NCBI GenBank assembly: GCA_016191165.1 | Contig: JACPPF010000084.1 | Location: 1 to 58,171 of the forward strand | Reading direction: 5' to 3' | Origin: Planctomycetota bacterium | GTDB taxonomy: Bacteria > Planctomycetota > Planctomycetia > Gemmatales > Gemmataceae | Length of the DNA stretch: 58,171 nt | Part shown: piece after piece, positions 49,234-58,048 of the stretch | Numbering within the stretch: the stretch's first letter is position 1 | How the letters are laid out: each line of letters starts with the position of its first letter | Notes under the pieces: generated by a model | Databases searched by the model: none | What the model was told of the DNA's origin: nothing | What the model saw: the letters and a program-made list of their open reading frames with translations, nothing else | Program-made: the position numbers and the translations under genes

Positions 49234-49644
49234 TCACGGTGCGACTTCCAGCGCCGAGCCATCGGCCAGTCGGTAGACCAGGAAATCGCCATCGAGGGTA
49301 AAGACTCGCTTCATGCCGAACCGCTCGGCGGCGACGATTAGCGAAGCGTCGGCGAGGTCCATCGGCGTGTCACGGTATTTTTCCATAAGGATAATCATTC
49401 TGACGATTTCGCCCGCGCTGAGTTCAAGCAACACCAAGCGCCCAGCCTGATACAACTGCCAAAGCGATGCCTGGCCTGCGTGTCCCAAATTTCGGTCCAG
49501 CAGGTACATCGCCTCGGTGAAACATGGCCAGGTAGTGAGAAGCGGTTCCTTGGGGAACTGTTTGGTTGCCTCCAGACATTTCGTGTGGTGTGGGTCGCTA
49601 CCATCGATGAGAGCGACCAGTGGGCCGGCGTCGGTCAACGTCAT
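49234..49644 (-). CDS. PIN-domain (VapC-like) toxin
   Basis: A 136-residue PIN domain. The acidic residues expected for the metal site are visible: Asp5 (LTDAGPLVAL), Glu44 (CFTEAMYLL), Asp96/Asp99 (PMDLADASLI) and FTLDGDF. It is a probable RNA-cleaving toxin. Its ATG overlaps the stop of the upstream small gene (TGA within ATGA), the standard antitoxin-toxin arrangement. Confidence 0.88.
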   Translation of the reverse strand: MTLTDAGPLVALIDGSDPHHTKCLEATKQFPKEPLLTTWPCFTEAMYLLDRNLGHAGQASLWQLYQAGRLVLLELSAGEIVRMIILMEKYRDTPMDLADASLIVAAERFGMKRVFTLDGDFLVYRLADGSALEVAP

Positions 49645-49919
49645 AACCGGCCCGCCTTTTTCTTTTCGACCAGATAATCCGTAAACCGCTCACCGCAATT
49701 CTCGGAAAAGGATTCCCCCGAACCGGACAGGGTTCCCACGTAGCCCTTGAGGAAATCATAAAGCGTCTCCGCAGGCTTTTCTGGTGGCGCTCCATTCGCC
49801 TTTGGCGCGAACGACGTGCGCAAAGTTTGCAACGCCAGTTGTTCCGGCGTGATTCCTTGCTCGCATGCGGCTTCCGCGAGTGGGATTTCGATTTCGGGCG
49901 GGAGCGTGATGGTGGTCAT
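49641..49919 (-). CDS. Probable antitoxin of the PIN-domain toxin
   Basis: 92 residues from the ATG at 49919. It opens MTTITLPPEIEIPLAEAACE, like a short ribbon-helix-helix or VapB/CopG-like DNA-binding end. The Pro/Ala middle and a polar C-terminus (YDFLKGYVGTLSGSGESFSE) would contact the toxin. Function is assigned from order and overlap; the helix pattern was not proven. Confidence 0.75.
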   Translation of the reverse strand: MTTITLPPEIEIPLAEAACEQGITPEQLALQTLRTSFAPKANGAPPEKPAETLYDFLKGYVGTLSGSGESFSENCGERFTDYLVEKKKAGRL

Positions 49920-49932
49920 GGATGGATAGCTC

Positions 49933-50262
49933 CTAATGATCCGACATTCCCATTCTACCCGAGATTTCTCCACTTACCTCGTCAATCCAAACAATGACGC
50001 ATTGCTCGGGGGTCTCCGCGTCGCGTGCTTCCGGATTGAAAACCGTTAACCAGCCGTGGCTGAGCGAATAGGTGGGTAAAACAAAAAGCTCTCCGCCAAA
50101 TGGGCTTGGCACAAAGGTCAGGCGACCCACCTGGCGATCACATGCCAATTCCAAACCAGAGCGAAAATCCCACATGTAACGGCAGTATCTCAACGAACCA
50201 ATTGCAAATCGCCGTTCATTCAGCCAGGCCGTGGCGTTCGCAATGGCCTCAGCCTTGGTCAT
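49933..50262 (-). CDS. Hypothetical protein next to the toxin-antitoxin pair
   Basis: 109 residues from the ATG at 50262 (MTKAEAIANATAWLNERRF), soluble, with aromatic-rich strands (YCRYMWDFRSGLELACD; LFVLPTYSLSHGWLTVFN; EQCVIVWIDEVSGEISGR). No family was recognised; the pattern is loosely that of small immunity-like or NTF2-like proteins. Longer upstream frames lack sense. Confidence 0.65.
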   Translation of the reverse strand: MTKAEAIANATAWLNERRFAIGSLRYCRYMWDFRSGLELACDRQVGRLTFVPSPFGGELFVLPTYSLSHGWLTVFNPEARDAETPEQCVIVWIDEVSGEISGRMGMSDH

Positions 50263-50284
50263 TGTTCTTTCTCTGCCGGAAAAA

Positions 50285-51556
50285 TCAGGCCAGCAACCCC
50301 CGCACCGGCCGCGAGCCCTCCGGCGTTGCCCAGATCGGGCGGGTGCCAACGTAATGCCGGACGCGCGGGTTCATGCCGAGCGCGGTGTAGATGGTCGAAA
50401 ACAGATCGCCTTCGCTGACGGGGTTGTCGGCGACATCGCGGCCATCGCGGTCGGTGGCGCCGTAGAGTTGCCCGCCGCGGATGCCGCCGCCTGACAGCAC
50501 GATCGTCCACGCGCGGATGTAATGATCGCGGCCCGCGCGGTTATTGATGTACGGCGTGCGGCCCACTTCGCCCATCCACACCACCAGCGTGTTGGCAAGC
50601 AGGTTGCGTTCTGCCAGATCGGTCAACAGGCCCGACCACGCTGGGTCAAGGACATCCATGTTGGCCTTGTGAACGATGAAGTTGTCGGCATGGCTGTCGT
50701 AGTTCTCCTGCCCGACTTCGACGAACGGGACGCCGTTTTCGATTAGTTTCCTCGCCATGAAGCAGCTGCGGCCAAAATCGGTGTTGCCATAGCGCGCTTG
50801 CGCGGCGGGCCATTCGTTTTGGATGTTGAACACCTGGCGGGCGCGCATCAGGCGCAGCGCGCGTTGCTCGGCTTGCCGGTGCGATTCGTAGGCTTCCGCC
50901 CGATGGTCCTTCGCATGTTGCTGTTCCATGAAGCTGAGCAAATCGGTGCGGCGCTGGCGAGCTTGCGGAGTGCCGCCCGGATCGGAGAAGTACGGCAACC
51001 GCCCATCGCGGCCGATGTGGAACGGCTCATAGCGCGGCCCAAGATACCCGGCCCCGGCGTTGCCCACCGAACCCATGCGCACGAAGCTCGGCAGGTCCGC
51101 ATCGGGGTTGCCCAGGTATTTGGCGATCATCGCGCCAATTTCCGGGTGCGGCATCCGCTCGTTCTGCCGATAGCAAGTGTGCATGTGATAGATGCCATCC
51201 GGATGATCCGGCGACTGGGTTCGCATCGAGCGAATGACCGCGAGCTTGTCCGCTTGCCTGGCCATCAGCGGCAGGTACTCGCAAATTTGAATGCCATTGA
51301 CGTTGGTCTGAATCGGGCGAAACGGCCCGCCGGTCGGCCGCCCGGGTTTCATGTCGAAGGTATCGATCTGCGATGCGCCGCCGTTCATCCAAAGCAGGAT
51401 ACAGCGCTTGTTGGATCGCCGCGCTTCCTGGGCGATGGTCTCGCTGTTGAAAAGCGACCCCCAGTTGGCGACGGCCATGCCGCCCGCGGTGGCGAGCGTC
51501 GCCTTGAGGAAGGCGCGGCGGGTGTGGTGGTTATTGGTGATGTTGGTGGAAAGCAT
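50285..51556 (-). CDS. DUF1501 family protein
   Basis: 423 residues. A Tat-type start (HTRRAFLKATLATAGGMAVA) and the DUF1501 core (CILLWMNGGASQIDTFDMKP; SFVRMGSVGNAGAGYLGPRY; LVVWMGEVGRTPYINNRAGR DHY-like) place it in this planctomycete-abundant, alkaline-phosphatase-fold family. In planctomycetes it is nearly always encoded beside a DUF1549/DUF1553 protein, as here (the next gene upstream). Function unproven, probably in the periplasm. Confidence 0.94.
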   Translation of the reverse strand: MLSTNITNNHHTRRAFLKATLATAGGMAVANWGSLFNSETIAQEARRSNKRCILLWMNGGASQIDTFDMKPGRPTGGPFRPIQTNVNGIQICEYLPLMARQADKLAVIRSMRTQSPDHPDGIYHMHTCYRQNERMPHPEIGAMIAKYLGNPDADLPSFVRMGSVGNAGAGYLGPRYEPFHIGRDGRLPYFSDPGGTPQARQRRTDLLSFMEQQHAKDHRAEAYESHRQAEQRALRLMRARQVFNIQNEWPAAQARYGNTDFGRSCFMARKLIENGVPFVEVGQENYDSHADNFIVHKANMDVLDPAWSGLLTDLAERNLLANTLVVWMGEVGRTPYINNRAGRDHYIRAWTIVLSGGGIRGGQLYGATDRDGRDVADNPVSEGDLFSTIYTALGMNPRVRHYVGTRPIWATPEGSRPVRGLLA

Positions 51557-51591
51557 GGTAATCCCCCCTGATAGAACACTATTTGTTATTG

Positions 51592-51637
51592 TATTCGTTT
51601 AGCGCCCGCATGGCGCCACGCGGGCGCTAAACGAATA
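51592..51637. repeat. Perfect GTTTAGC-family palindrome between DUF1501 and DUF1553 genes
   Basis: 18-bp arms TATTCGTTTAGCGCCCGC and complement around a 10-base centre containing GGCGCC. Confidence 0.93.
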
Positions 51638-51640
51638 GGG

Positions 51641-53245
51641 CTAATGATTAAATCGAAACTCCGAGCAACTCAGCAACACCCAAATCGCGTCTTCCACCAG
51701 CTGGGGCATCATCTTCGCGTCGCCCGACAGGTGCTTGACGAACCGCTCGCGCTCAACCGCGGTTGGGGTGCGGCTTAACACCGACAGAAACAGGCGATCG
51801 ACTTTCTCCTCGGGCGGGGTCTTCATCGTCAGAAGGACGTCCGCGAGATTTCCCTTGCGCTGCTGGGCGTATTGCCGAATCATCGGCGCGTTGTTCAGGA
51901 ACAGATGTTCCGACAGGCTTCCCTGGAATCGGCCTTGTCCGTCCGTTGGCTCGCCGAAATAGCGCATGAAATATTCGCTGTAGTCGCCCGTGCTCTTCGC
52001 CCAGGCCGGGTTGTAATAGGTGGCGACGCGCAGCGATTTCATCAACTCCTCGGCACTGATGGGCCGGACGCGAGCGCGTTCGTATTTGGTCGGCAATGTC
52101 TCAACCACGGCGCCGACATCGCCGAGTTGATACGCCTCACTGTTGACAATCTCGCGGATCAGCCATTTCGCGTCGAACTTGTGCACGATCAGCTCTTCGG
52201 CGAGCGCCTTGAGCAAGGCGGGATGGCTCGGCTGGTTTTTTTCACGCAGGTCGTCCACCGGATGCACGATCCCCCGGCCCATAAACTGCGCCCAGACGCG
52301 ATTCGCCAGCGCCTTCGCAAAGTACGGGTTGTCCTTCGCGGCGATCCACTCCACCAGCTTTTCCTTGCGCGAAAATTTGGGCTTCGGCGGCGCCTGCTTC
52401 GGCTTGAGCTTGGGCTCCTTGTAACCCTTGGGCATTACGGGTTCGTCGAGATCGGCCTTGCTGCCGAGGAAGCGAGGCTTTACCGGGTCGCCTTTTTGTC
52501 CTGGCTTCAGGTCCTTGACGGAGCCGGCGAAGAGGACGTCGCCGGTGCTTTTCTCCCCGATCAAGAATTTCTTGTTGTTCGGCGTGCCGCCGCCATCGAC
52601 GACGACCAGCCGGACGAAGAAACCCGCCATGCCGAAGAAGTCCTTCTGCGTCCAGTGCTCGAACGGATGATCGTGGCAGCGAGCGCATTGCAACTGCGTG
52701 CCCAGGAAAATTCGCGAGACGGCGGTGGCCGCCTCCTCCGGCGCGTTGCGATACTGCACGTAAAACATCTGCGAACCTTCTTCCTCTGCCGTGAGGATCT
52801 TCCTTACGATCTGATCGTAGGGCTCATTCTTCGCGAACTTCTCGGCCATCCACTTCGTGAAGCTATCATGTTTTCGCGTGTCGAAGATATTCTGCGGCCG
52901 ACGGCCAAAAAGGATCAGGTCCCACACGTGAGCTTGCTGGGTGGCGTAGCGCGGGTCGGCGAGCAGCTTGTCGATCACCTTGGCGCGTTTCGTCGGATCG
53001 GTATCCTTGAGGAATGATGTTGTCTCCTCATAGGATGGGATGACGCCGACGAGGTCAAGGTAAACGCGGCGCAGGAACACCGAATCGCTCGCGCGCGGCG
53101 CCGGGGTGAGCTTGTCGGCTTGCCAGCCTTTCTTGATCTCGGCGTCGATCGTTTGTCGCAACGGCGTTTGCGCCGAGGCCAGGGCTGGACAAAAAAGGCA
53201 CAAAACCATGAAAAGACTGCGTGCGCAGGTGCGATAGCGAGGCAT
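51641..53245 (-). CDS. DUF1549/DUF1553 domain protein
   Basis: 534 residues, signal peptide (SLFMVLCLFCPALASAQ). The N-terminal DUF1549 part shows DSVFLRRVYLDLVGVIPSYE and HVWDLILFGRRPQN. QLQCARCHDHPFEHW is a single CxxCH site, as in cytochrome-like planctomycete proteins. The C-terminal DUF1553 part has ANRVWAQFMGRGIVHPVDDL and NAPMIRQYAQQRKGNLADVL. It works with the DUF1501 partner in an unresolved planctomycete envelope process. The ATG at 53245 begins the signal peptide. Confidence 0.93.
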   Translation of the reverse strand: MPRYRTCARSLFMVLCLFCPALASAQTPLRQTIDAEIKKGWQADKLTPAPRASDSVFLRRVYLDLVGVIPSYEETTSFLKDTDPTKRAKVIDKLLADPRYATQQAHVWDLILFGRRPQNIFDTRKHDSFTKWMAEKFAKNEPYDQIVRKILTAEEEGSQMFYVQYRNAPEEAATAVSRIFLGTQLQCARCHDHPFEHWTQKDFFGMAGFFVRLVVVDGGGTPNNKKFLIGEKSTGDVLFAGSVKDLKPGQKGDPVKPRFLGSKADLDEPVMPKGYKEPKLKPKQAPPKPKFSRKEKLVEWIAAKDNPYFAKALANRVWAQFMGRGIVHPVDDLREKNQPSHPALLKALAEELIVHKFDAKWLIREIVNSEAYQLGDVGAVVETLPTKYERARVRPISAEELMKSLRVATYYNPAWAKSTGDYSEYFMRYFGEPTDGQGRFQGSLSEHLFLNNAPMIRQYAQQRKGNLADVLLTMKTPPEEKVDRLFLSVLSRTPTAVERERFVKHLSGDAKMMPQLVEDAIWVLLSCSEFRFNH

Positions 53246-53389
53246 CGTGCATCTCCGGGAGACTAGCAAGGAACCGAGGAGCCGTCGCCGTGGCGACGAT
53301 TCGGGTGGGTAGGTAAAGGCGCCACGTTCGGGGGGCGCCCTTGTGGTGATATTGTCGCCGGCGCATGGATGGGTGTCAATCGAAAAAAC

Positions 53390-53490
53390 GGTGGTGTCTC
53401 ACTTTGCTTCGGCGCATGGTAGACCTCACGCTGCGCGTGAGGAATTCCTCACGCGCAGCGTGAGGTCTACCGTCAAACTGAGACACTACC
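53390..53490. mobile_element. 101-bp MITE, copy 2, with perfect 8-bp target duplication
   Basis: The same length and arrangement as the element at 25873. Flanks GAAAAAAC (53382-53389) and GAAAAAAC (53491-53498) are identical. Differences from copy 1 include paired C-to-G/G-to-C changes that keep the central stem complementary (CTGCGCG / CGCGCAG against CTCCGCG / CGCGGAG). It lies just upstream of the FGE-like gene. Confidence 0.93.
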
Positions 53491-53531
53491 GAAAAAACCG
53501 GCGGCCGACCGATTCGCGATCGAGGTGCGGC

Positions 53532-54647
53532 ATGTTTTGTACCCGCGTTTTTTTGCCCGCGTTTTTCGTGACGCTCGGCCTGTTGCCCTTTTCGATCGCA
53601 CCGGCCTCAGCCCAGGCGAAAAAAACGCCCGCGAACCTGCGTGATTTGCTGAGACAGGTGGATGCCGCGAAAGCCAAGAAAGCTTCCAAACCCGCGCCAC
53701 CCGCGCCGAGTTTCCCTTTCACCCTCGAGGCCGCCCGCGCGTATCAAAAAGCCTACGCCGACTGGCTCGACTTGCCCCTGGAGTGGACCAACGATCTGGG
53801 GATGACTTTCATTCTCGTGCCGCCGGGCAGGTTTCTGATGGGTTCGCCAAAGGAGGAGCCGGGGCACAATCTGAGCGGATATGATGAATCGCCGCGGCAT
53901 CCCGTTACGCTCACACGGGCGTTCTATTTGTGCATCACGGAAACCACGGCCGGGCAGTTCCGCAACTTCGTCGTCAGAACCAAGTTCACCACCGACATCG
54001 AAAAGACCGGCGGCGGCAACGCCCATGACGCCAGAGCTGTCTGGAAGCATCGCCCCGGAACGAACTGGAAGAAGCCCGGCTACGCTGCCCCTTTTGAGTT
54101 GAAGGACCATCATCCAGTCGTCCATGTCAGCCACACCGATGCCCGGGCGTTTTGCCAATGGCTGCAAAAGCAAGCGGGCAGTCAGGTCGTAAAATTCGAT
54201 CTGCCCACGGAGGCCCAGTGGGAATGGGCTTGCCGCGCGGGCAGCGGCGACCGCTTCTGGTGGGGCCCCGATGAGGACAGGACCGGCAAGGTCGCCAACG
54301 TCGGCGATCGCAGCCTGAAGAAAGCGCAGCCAGCCTGGCCGCGAACCATCATGCCGATGGACGATGGCCATGCCTTCCTCGCCCCCGTCGCCAGTTACCG
54401 CGCCAACGGCTTCGGCTTGCACGACATGCTCGGCAACGTCTGGGAATTCTGCTCGACGCGCTTCGGCAAGTATCCAAAGGGGCCGCGCACCGATCCCACC
54501 GACGGAGACCCGAAGCGCGGCTCCGCGGTGCGCGGCGGCGGCTGGAGCAACATCGCCGCAGACGTTCGCTGCGCCAGCCGCAACGCCGACCCGCCCCATT
54601 TCGGGCACTCGAACCTGGGCTTCCGCGTCGCGGTGTATGTGCCCTGA
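53532..54647 (+). CDS. Formylglycine-generating-enzyme-like (SUMF1/FGE-sulfatase) protein
   Basis: 371 residues, signal peptide (VFLPAFFVTLGLLPFSIAPA). A short Lys-rich linker precedes the FGE domain: MTFILVPPGRFLMGSPKEEP, DESPRHPVTLTRAFYLCITE, DLPTEAQWEWACRAG, and the end DVRCASRNADPPHFGHSNLG with GFRVAVY. This fold covers sulfatase-activating enzymes and many planctomycete proteins of other function; catalytic cysteines were not verified. The ATG has GAGG before it. The MITE sits 42 bases upstream. Confidence 0.9.
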   Translation: MFCTRVFLPAFFVTLGLLPFSIAPASAQAKKTPANLRDLLRQVDAAKAKKASKPAPPAPSFPFTLEAARAYQKAYADWLDLPLEWTNDLGMTFILVPPGRFLMGSPKEEPGHNLSGYDESPRHPVTLTRAFYLCITETTAGQFRNFVVRTKFTTDIEKTGGGNAHDARAVWKHRPGTNWKKPGYAAPFELKDHHPVVHVSHTDARAFCQWLQKQAGSQVVKFDLPTEAQWEWACRAGSGDRFWWGPDEDRTGKVANVGDRSLKKAQPAWPRTIMPMDDGHAFLAPVASYRANGFGLHDMLGNVWEFCSTRFGKYPKGPRTDPTDGDPKRGSAVRGGGWSNIAADVRCASRNADPPHFGHSNLGFRVAVYVP

Positions 54648-54674
54648 CCAGCCGCTTGCGGCTTAACAATGAAA

Positions 54675-54722
54675 GTAGGTCAGGCTTTCAGCCTGACTGT
54701 CAGGCTGGAAAGCCTGACCTAC
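54675..54722. repeat. GTAGGTCAGGC palindrome, near-perfect
   Basis: Arms GTAGGTCAGGCTTTCAGCCT and the complement (one base longer, GGAAAGCC) with a one-base centre. It is a relative of the element at 23126 and lies in the leader of the methyltransferase gene. Confidence 0.9.
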
Positions 54723-54757
54723 GAATGTGGCGCCGCCCAACGGCAAGGAGTATCGAC

Positions 54758-56047
54758 TTGGCCACCGTCATGCAAAACACCGACATCCAGGTCGGCGTCC
54801 AGGTTTCCATCCTGCAAGATTTGACGCGCACCTACGGCCCGCGCGACTTCACGGTACGCTTCTGGGACGGCACGACCTGGGACGCCGACGCGGGACAGCC
54901 GACGCTCTTCACGCTCGTCCTGAATCACGTCGGCGCGATGCGCAAAATGTTCTTCCCGCCCGGCGTGCTGGCGCTCACGCAGGCCTACCTTTACAATGAC
55001 TTCAACATCAAAGGCGACCTGGTCGCCTTTGGCCGACTGTGCGACTACCTCGATGCGCTCAAGCCTACCCTCTCAATCCTGCAACAGCTGAGCCTCGGGT
55101 ACCGCCTGTGGAAGTTGCCGAAAGTCGATCGCCCGCACGTCGGCAGGCAATCGGCGCAGCTCGACGGCGCGGTCCATTCCCGCCAGCGCGATCGCCAGGC
55201 CATCAGTTACCACTACGATCTCTCCAACGAATACTTCGCGTTCATCCTCGGCCCCCAGATGGTTTACACCAGCGCAATCTTTGATAGCCCCGACGAGGAC
55301 CTGGAGGTCGCGCAAACGCGCAAGCTCGATATCCTGTGCCGAAAGCTCAGGCTTCAGCCGGGCGAGCGCCTCCTCGACATCGGCTGCGGCTGGGGCGGGC
55401 TGGTCATGCACGCCGCCAAACATTACGGCGTGAACGCCCTGGGCATCACGATCAGCGAACGGCAAGCGGAATGGGCGCGCGCCAAAATCCAGGCCGCCGG
55501 CCTGGCGGATCGTTGCCGCGTCGAGCTGGTCGATTATCGCGACGTGGACGAGCGCCAATCGTTTGACAAAATTGTGACCGTTGAGGTGATCGAACACTTC
55601 GGCGCGAAGCAGTTCCCCGTCTTCTTTCAGAAGTGCTGGCGCCTTTTGCGTCCGCAAGGCTCGCTGTTGATCCAGCAGATCACGCAGGCTGACCATTCGC
55701 GCATGACCGGCGCGCTGGAGTTCAACCAGCATTACATCTTTCCCGATGGCGAGCTGGTGTCGATGGGCTTCACGCAGAGTGTGGCCGAGAAGACAGGCTT
55801 TGAAGTGCGCGACATGGAAGGCATCCGCGAGCATTATTGTTTGACGCTGCAGCGCTGGCTGCAAAACGTCGATGCCCACCATGACGAGCTGGTGCGCCTT
55901 ACCGACGAGGCGACTTATCGGGTCTTCCGCCTGCACTACTCGGGCTCGTGGCGCGGGTTCCTCAACAACGTTTACAGCTTACACCAGACGCTGTACGTCA
56001 AACCCGACGGCGGCGCCAGCGGCTACCCGCTGCGCCGCGATGTTTAG
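54758..56047 (+). CDS. Cyclopropane-fatty-acid-phospholipid synthase-like methyltransferase
   Basis: 429 residues. The SAM-binding motif is LLDIGCGWGGLVMHAAKHYG. GITISERQAEWARAKIQAAG and VEVIEHFGAKQFPVFFQKCW are the CFA-family signature strings; SYHYDLSNEYFAFILGPQMV lies just before. It adds a methylene group to unsaturated phospholipid acyl chains. A TTG start at 54758 is preferred, since AAGGAG lies seven bases upstream; ATG at 54770 is the alternative. The stop is the TAG of a GTTTAGC palindrome. Confidence 0.93.
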   Translation: MATVMQNTDIQVGVQVSILQDLTRTYGPRDFTVRFWDGTTWDADAGQPTLFTLVLNHVGAMRKMFFPPGVLALTQAYLYNDFNIKGDLVAFGRLCDYLDALKPTLSILQQLSLGYRLWKLPKVDRPHVGRQSAQLDGAVHSRQRDRQAISYHYDLSNEYFAFILGPQMVYTSAIFDSPDEDLEVAQTRKLDILCRKLRLQPGERLLDIGCGWGGLVMHAAKHYGVNALGITISERQAEWARAKIQAAGLADRCRVELVDYRDVDERQSFDKIVTVEVIEHFGAKQFPVFFQKCWRLLRPQGSLLIQQITQADHSRMTGALEFNQHYIFPDGELVSMGFTQSVAEKTGFEVRDMEGIREHYCLTLQRWLQNVDAHHDELVRLTDEATYRVFRLHYSGSWRGFLNNVYSLHQTLYVKPDGGASGYPLRRDV

Positions 56048-56131
56048 CCGCGATCCGAAGGGGAGCGCGGACCATATCCGCCGCGACGGCAAGGCGTTTA
56101 TCCCGCGCTCCCCTGCGGGTCGCGGCTAAAC
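56042..56131. repeat. GTTTAGC-family palindrome at the end of the methyltransferase gene
   Basis: GTTTAGCCGCGA...CCG and its complement CGG...TCGCGGCTAAAC enclose an inner pair GGGGAGCGCGG / CCGCGCTCCCC. Its GTTTAG contains the gene's stop codon. Confidence 0.9.
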
Positions 56132-56141
56132 GGAGCACGCT

Positions 56142-57404
56142 TCATTTGCGTTTCAGGTGCTTGTCCGCGAAATCCAAGAACACCCGCCAGTCCTCGCGGT
56201 TCATCGAGTGTTTGCCGTCGCGGATCCAGTAGCCGAGCGGGCTATTCATCAACCTGCCAACGGCGGGCATTTTCTTTGACGCGACGCCCTTCGAGCCAAG
56301 TAGCTTGTAAACCGGATCGGCCGCGACCACCATGTTGAACTGCCCGTCCGGGTTGGCCCATTTGTCTTCCACTGCGTTTGAAAGCAACACCGGCCTGGGG
56401 GCGCACAGGGCAATCAGGCAGTGCTGATCGAAGGGTAAGCGCTCCACATCGTCGTTGAACTTTTTGAAGTTGGCGTTGAACCAGTGCGGGAAGCTGGTGT
56501 TGATGCGTTTGACCGACTCGGCCCCCTTGTTGCCGAAGGCCGCCCGATTCGGTCCCGTGCCACCGCATCCGGCTTGATGCGGGATGGCGATGGCGATGCG
56601 TTCGTCAAACGCCGCCGCCAGCAGGGTTGTTTTGCCAAGGCGCGAATGGCCGACGGCGATGATCTTCGATGCGTCGATGTCGGCATCGGTGACAAGGTAG
56701 TCGATGACGCGCGAATAGCCCCAGGCCCAGGCGCGGATCGTTGCCCAGTCGTATTCCGTGCCGAAGTTTTTCTGGATGCCGCGCTGATCGGGCCGGTCCG
56801 GGTCGATGTCGCCGGAGTAGAAGGTGGCGATGGCGTAGCCGCGATCGATGATGTCCTCCACATTCCACACATCGACATCCGTGCCGCGGCTCGCATCGGT
56901 GACGCGATTCCCCTTGACGCCCTTGCGGTTGCCGTACATCCAGTTCGGGTTGAGTCGAATCTTCGGATCGGCGAGCACCGACTGATTGCCGCAGAAGTTC
57001 ATGCCGACGAACACCGGGGCCGGGCCCTTGCGTTTGTTGGGGATGACGAGGAGCACGTGAATCTTCACGCCGTCGCCACGTCCGAACGACAGCGTGATTT
57101 CCTTGAGGGTCGCCTTGCCGCCGAGGGCGTTTTTGTCGATGCGTTCGATCTTGGCGATGACTTTCGGCGCCTTGGGAGCATGGCCGTACATGTAGTGTTC
57201 GAAGAGCTTCTTGAGTTCGGGCCGGCGCGACTTGAGCCACTGCTCCTTGGTGATAACCTTCTTGCCATTGAACATCACGAGCGGATCGGGCAAGTCGGCC
57301 TTGAGGGGCAGCTTGGCGGGGTCGGGATAGTCGCCGCTCTGGGCAGTGCCCGCGATGGCCAGGGCCATGAGGAGAACTCCGCGGATTACGATTGGATTTG
57401 ACAT
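56142..57404 (-). CDS. CE15-like (glucuronoyl-esterase-like) secreted alpha/beta hydrolase
   Basis: 420 residues, signal peptide (VIRGVLLMALAIAGTAQS). The nucleophile is Ser254 in VGHSRLGKT, with GxSRxGK as in CE15 esterases. HQAGCGGTGPNRAAF and HCLIALCAPRPVLLSNAVED continue the fold, and the catalytic His is in the DGKHSMNREDW region. These enzymes cut glucuronate esters in plant polysaccharides; the substrate here is inferred from family only. The ATG at 57404 has AGGA before it; longer frames run into transposase sequence. Confidence 0.9.
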   Translation of the reverse strand: MSNPIVIRGVLLMALAIAGTAQSGDYPDPAKLPLKADLPDPLVMFNGKKVITKEQWLKSRRPELKKLFEHYMYGHAPKAPKVIAKIERIDKNALGGKATLKEITLSFGRGDGVKIHVLLVIPNKRKGPAPVFVGMNFCGNQSVLADPKIRLNPNWMYGNRKGVKGNRVTDASRGTDVDVWNVEDIIDRGYAIATFYSGDIDPDRPDQRGIQKNFGTEYDWATIRAWAWGYSRVIDYLVTDADIDASKIIAVGHSRLGKTTLLAAAFDERIAIAIPHQAGCGGTGPNRAAFGNKGAESVKRINTSFPHWFNANFKKFNDDVERLPFDQHCLIALCAPRPVLLSNAVEDKWANPDGQFNMVVAADPVYKLLGSKGVASKKMPAVGRLMNSPLGYWIRDGKHSMNREDWRVFLDFADKHLKRK

Positions 57405-57424
57405 GAGTTCCTTTCTATTGGTGT

Positions 57425-57530
57425 CCCTCGCTTTCGCTTCGGGCTTTTGTTGCATACAAGCCCGAAGCGTGAGCGAGGGAAGAGTTTGTGGCGGTTCGTC
57501 CCGTGCCTCGCTTACGCTTCGGGCTGGTAT
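57425..57530. repeat. Three REP-like half elements beside the transposase remnant
   Basis: CCCTCGCTTTCGCTTCGGGC (57425), AAGCCCGAAGCGTGAGCGAG (57458) and CCTCGCTTACGCTTCGGGCT (57506) are the same REP in alternating orientation. The third lies over the C-terminal codons of the transposase frame. Confidence 0.9.
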
Positions 57531-58033
57531 AGGTAGTCCTGACCGTCGCGAACGTATTGAATCGTGGCCTCCAATTGCTCCTGTTTGTTGATAAACCGCT
57601 GGCTGCCGCGTTCGGTCCACTAGTTTTCGCGAACTGGAATGCGGCGACGTGCTGTTTCCAGTTCTTTGAGGCGGCGCGTGCACCATGCCTTCAAGTCGTT
57701 GCGAACGGCCTTGGGGTCTTTGTCCGCCGTGACAACGACGTGTACATGATTCGACCGACAGTTCACCGCATGCAATTCCCAGCCTCGAAACCGGCAGGTT
57801 TCTGCGATTTGCCTCTCGACAAGCTGACGCTGTTCGTGGTCCAGCAGACACGCATCTTCGGTCATTCTCCCGGCCGCTTCCAGTTTTCGAACCGGGTCCG
57901 GGGGCCGCCAACCGTGTCTGTATTCAACCCAGCCGCGGTCGTCGCCCGGAAGCCAAGTGCCGTAGCTAGACCATGTCAAGAAATACGCCAACGGTTCCGG
58001 CATCGGCGGTTCATTCTCTCGATCCTGTTCCAT
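57512..58033 (-). pseudogene. REP-associated tyrosine transposase (RAYT/IS200-like), interrupted by an amber codon
   Basis: The N-terminal two thirds encode an IS200/RAYT-like HUH protein: YFLTWSSYGTWLPGDDRGW and CRSNHVHVVVTADKDPKAV (HUH motif). At 57620-57622 the frame has TAG, followed in the same frame by TGG and WTERGSQRFINKQEQL, ATIQYVRDGQDYLYQPEA and a stop at 57512. Homologues usually have two Trp here, so a TGG-to-TAG change explains the break. The C-terminus, with the likely catalytic tyrosine, is therefore not made unless the amber is read. GGAGG precedes the start at 58033. It lies directly beside its probable REP elements. Confidence 0.87.
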
Positions 58034-58048
58034 ATCGCCCCTCCACAC

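Noticed and set aside
57405-57911. Longer N-terminus for the CE15-like esterase up to 57911
   Set aside because: It is the out-of-frame shadow of the transposase remnant and REP elements. The signal peptide begins at 57404 with a ribosome binding site.
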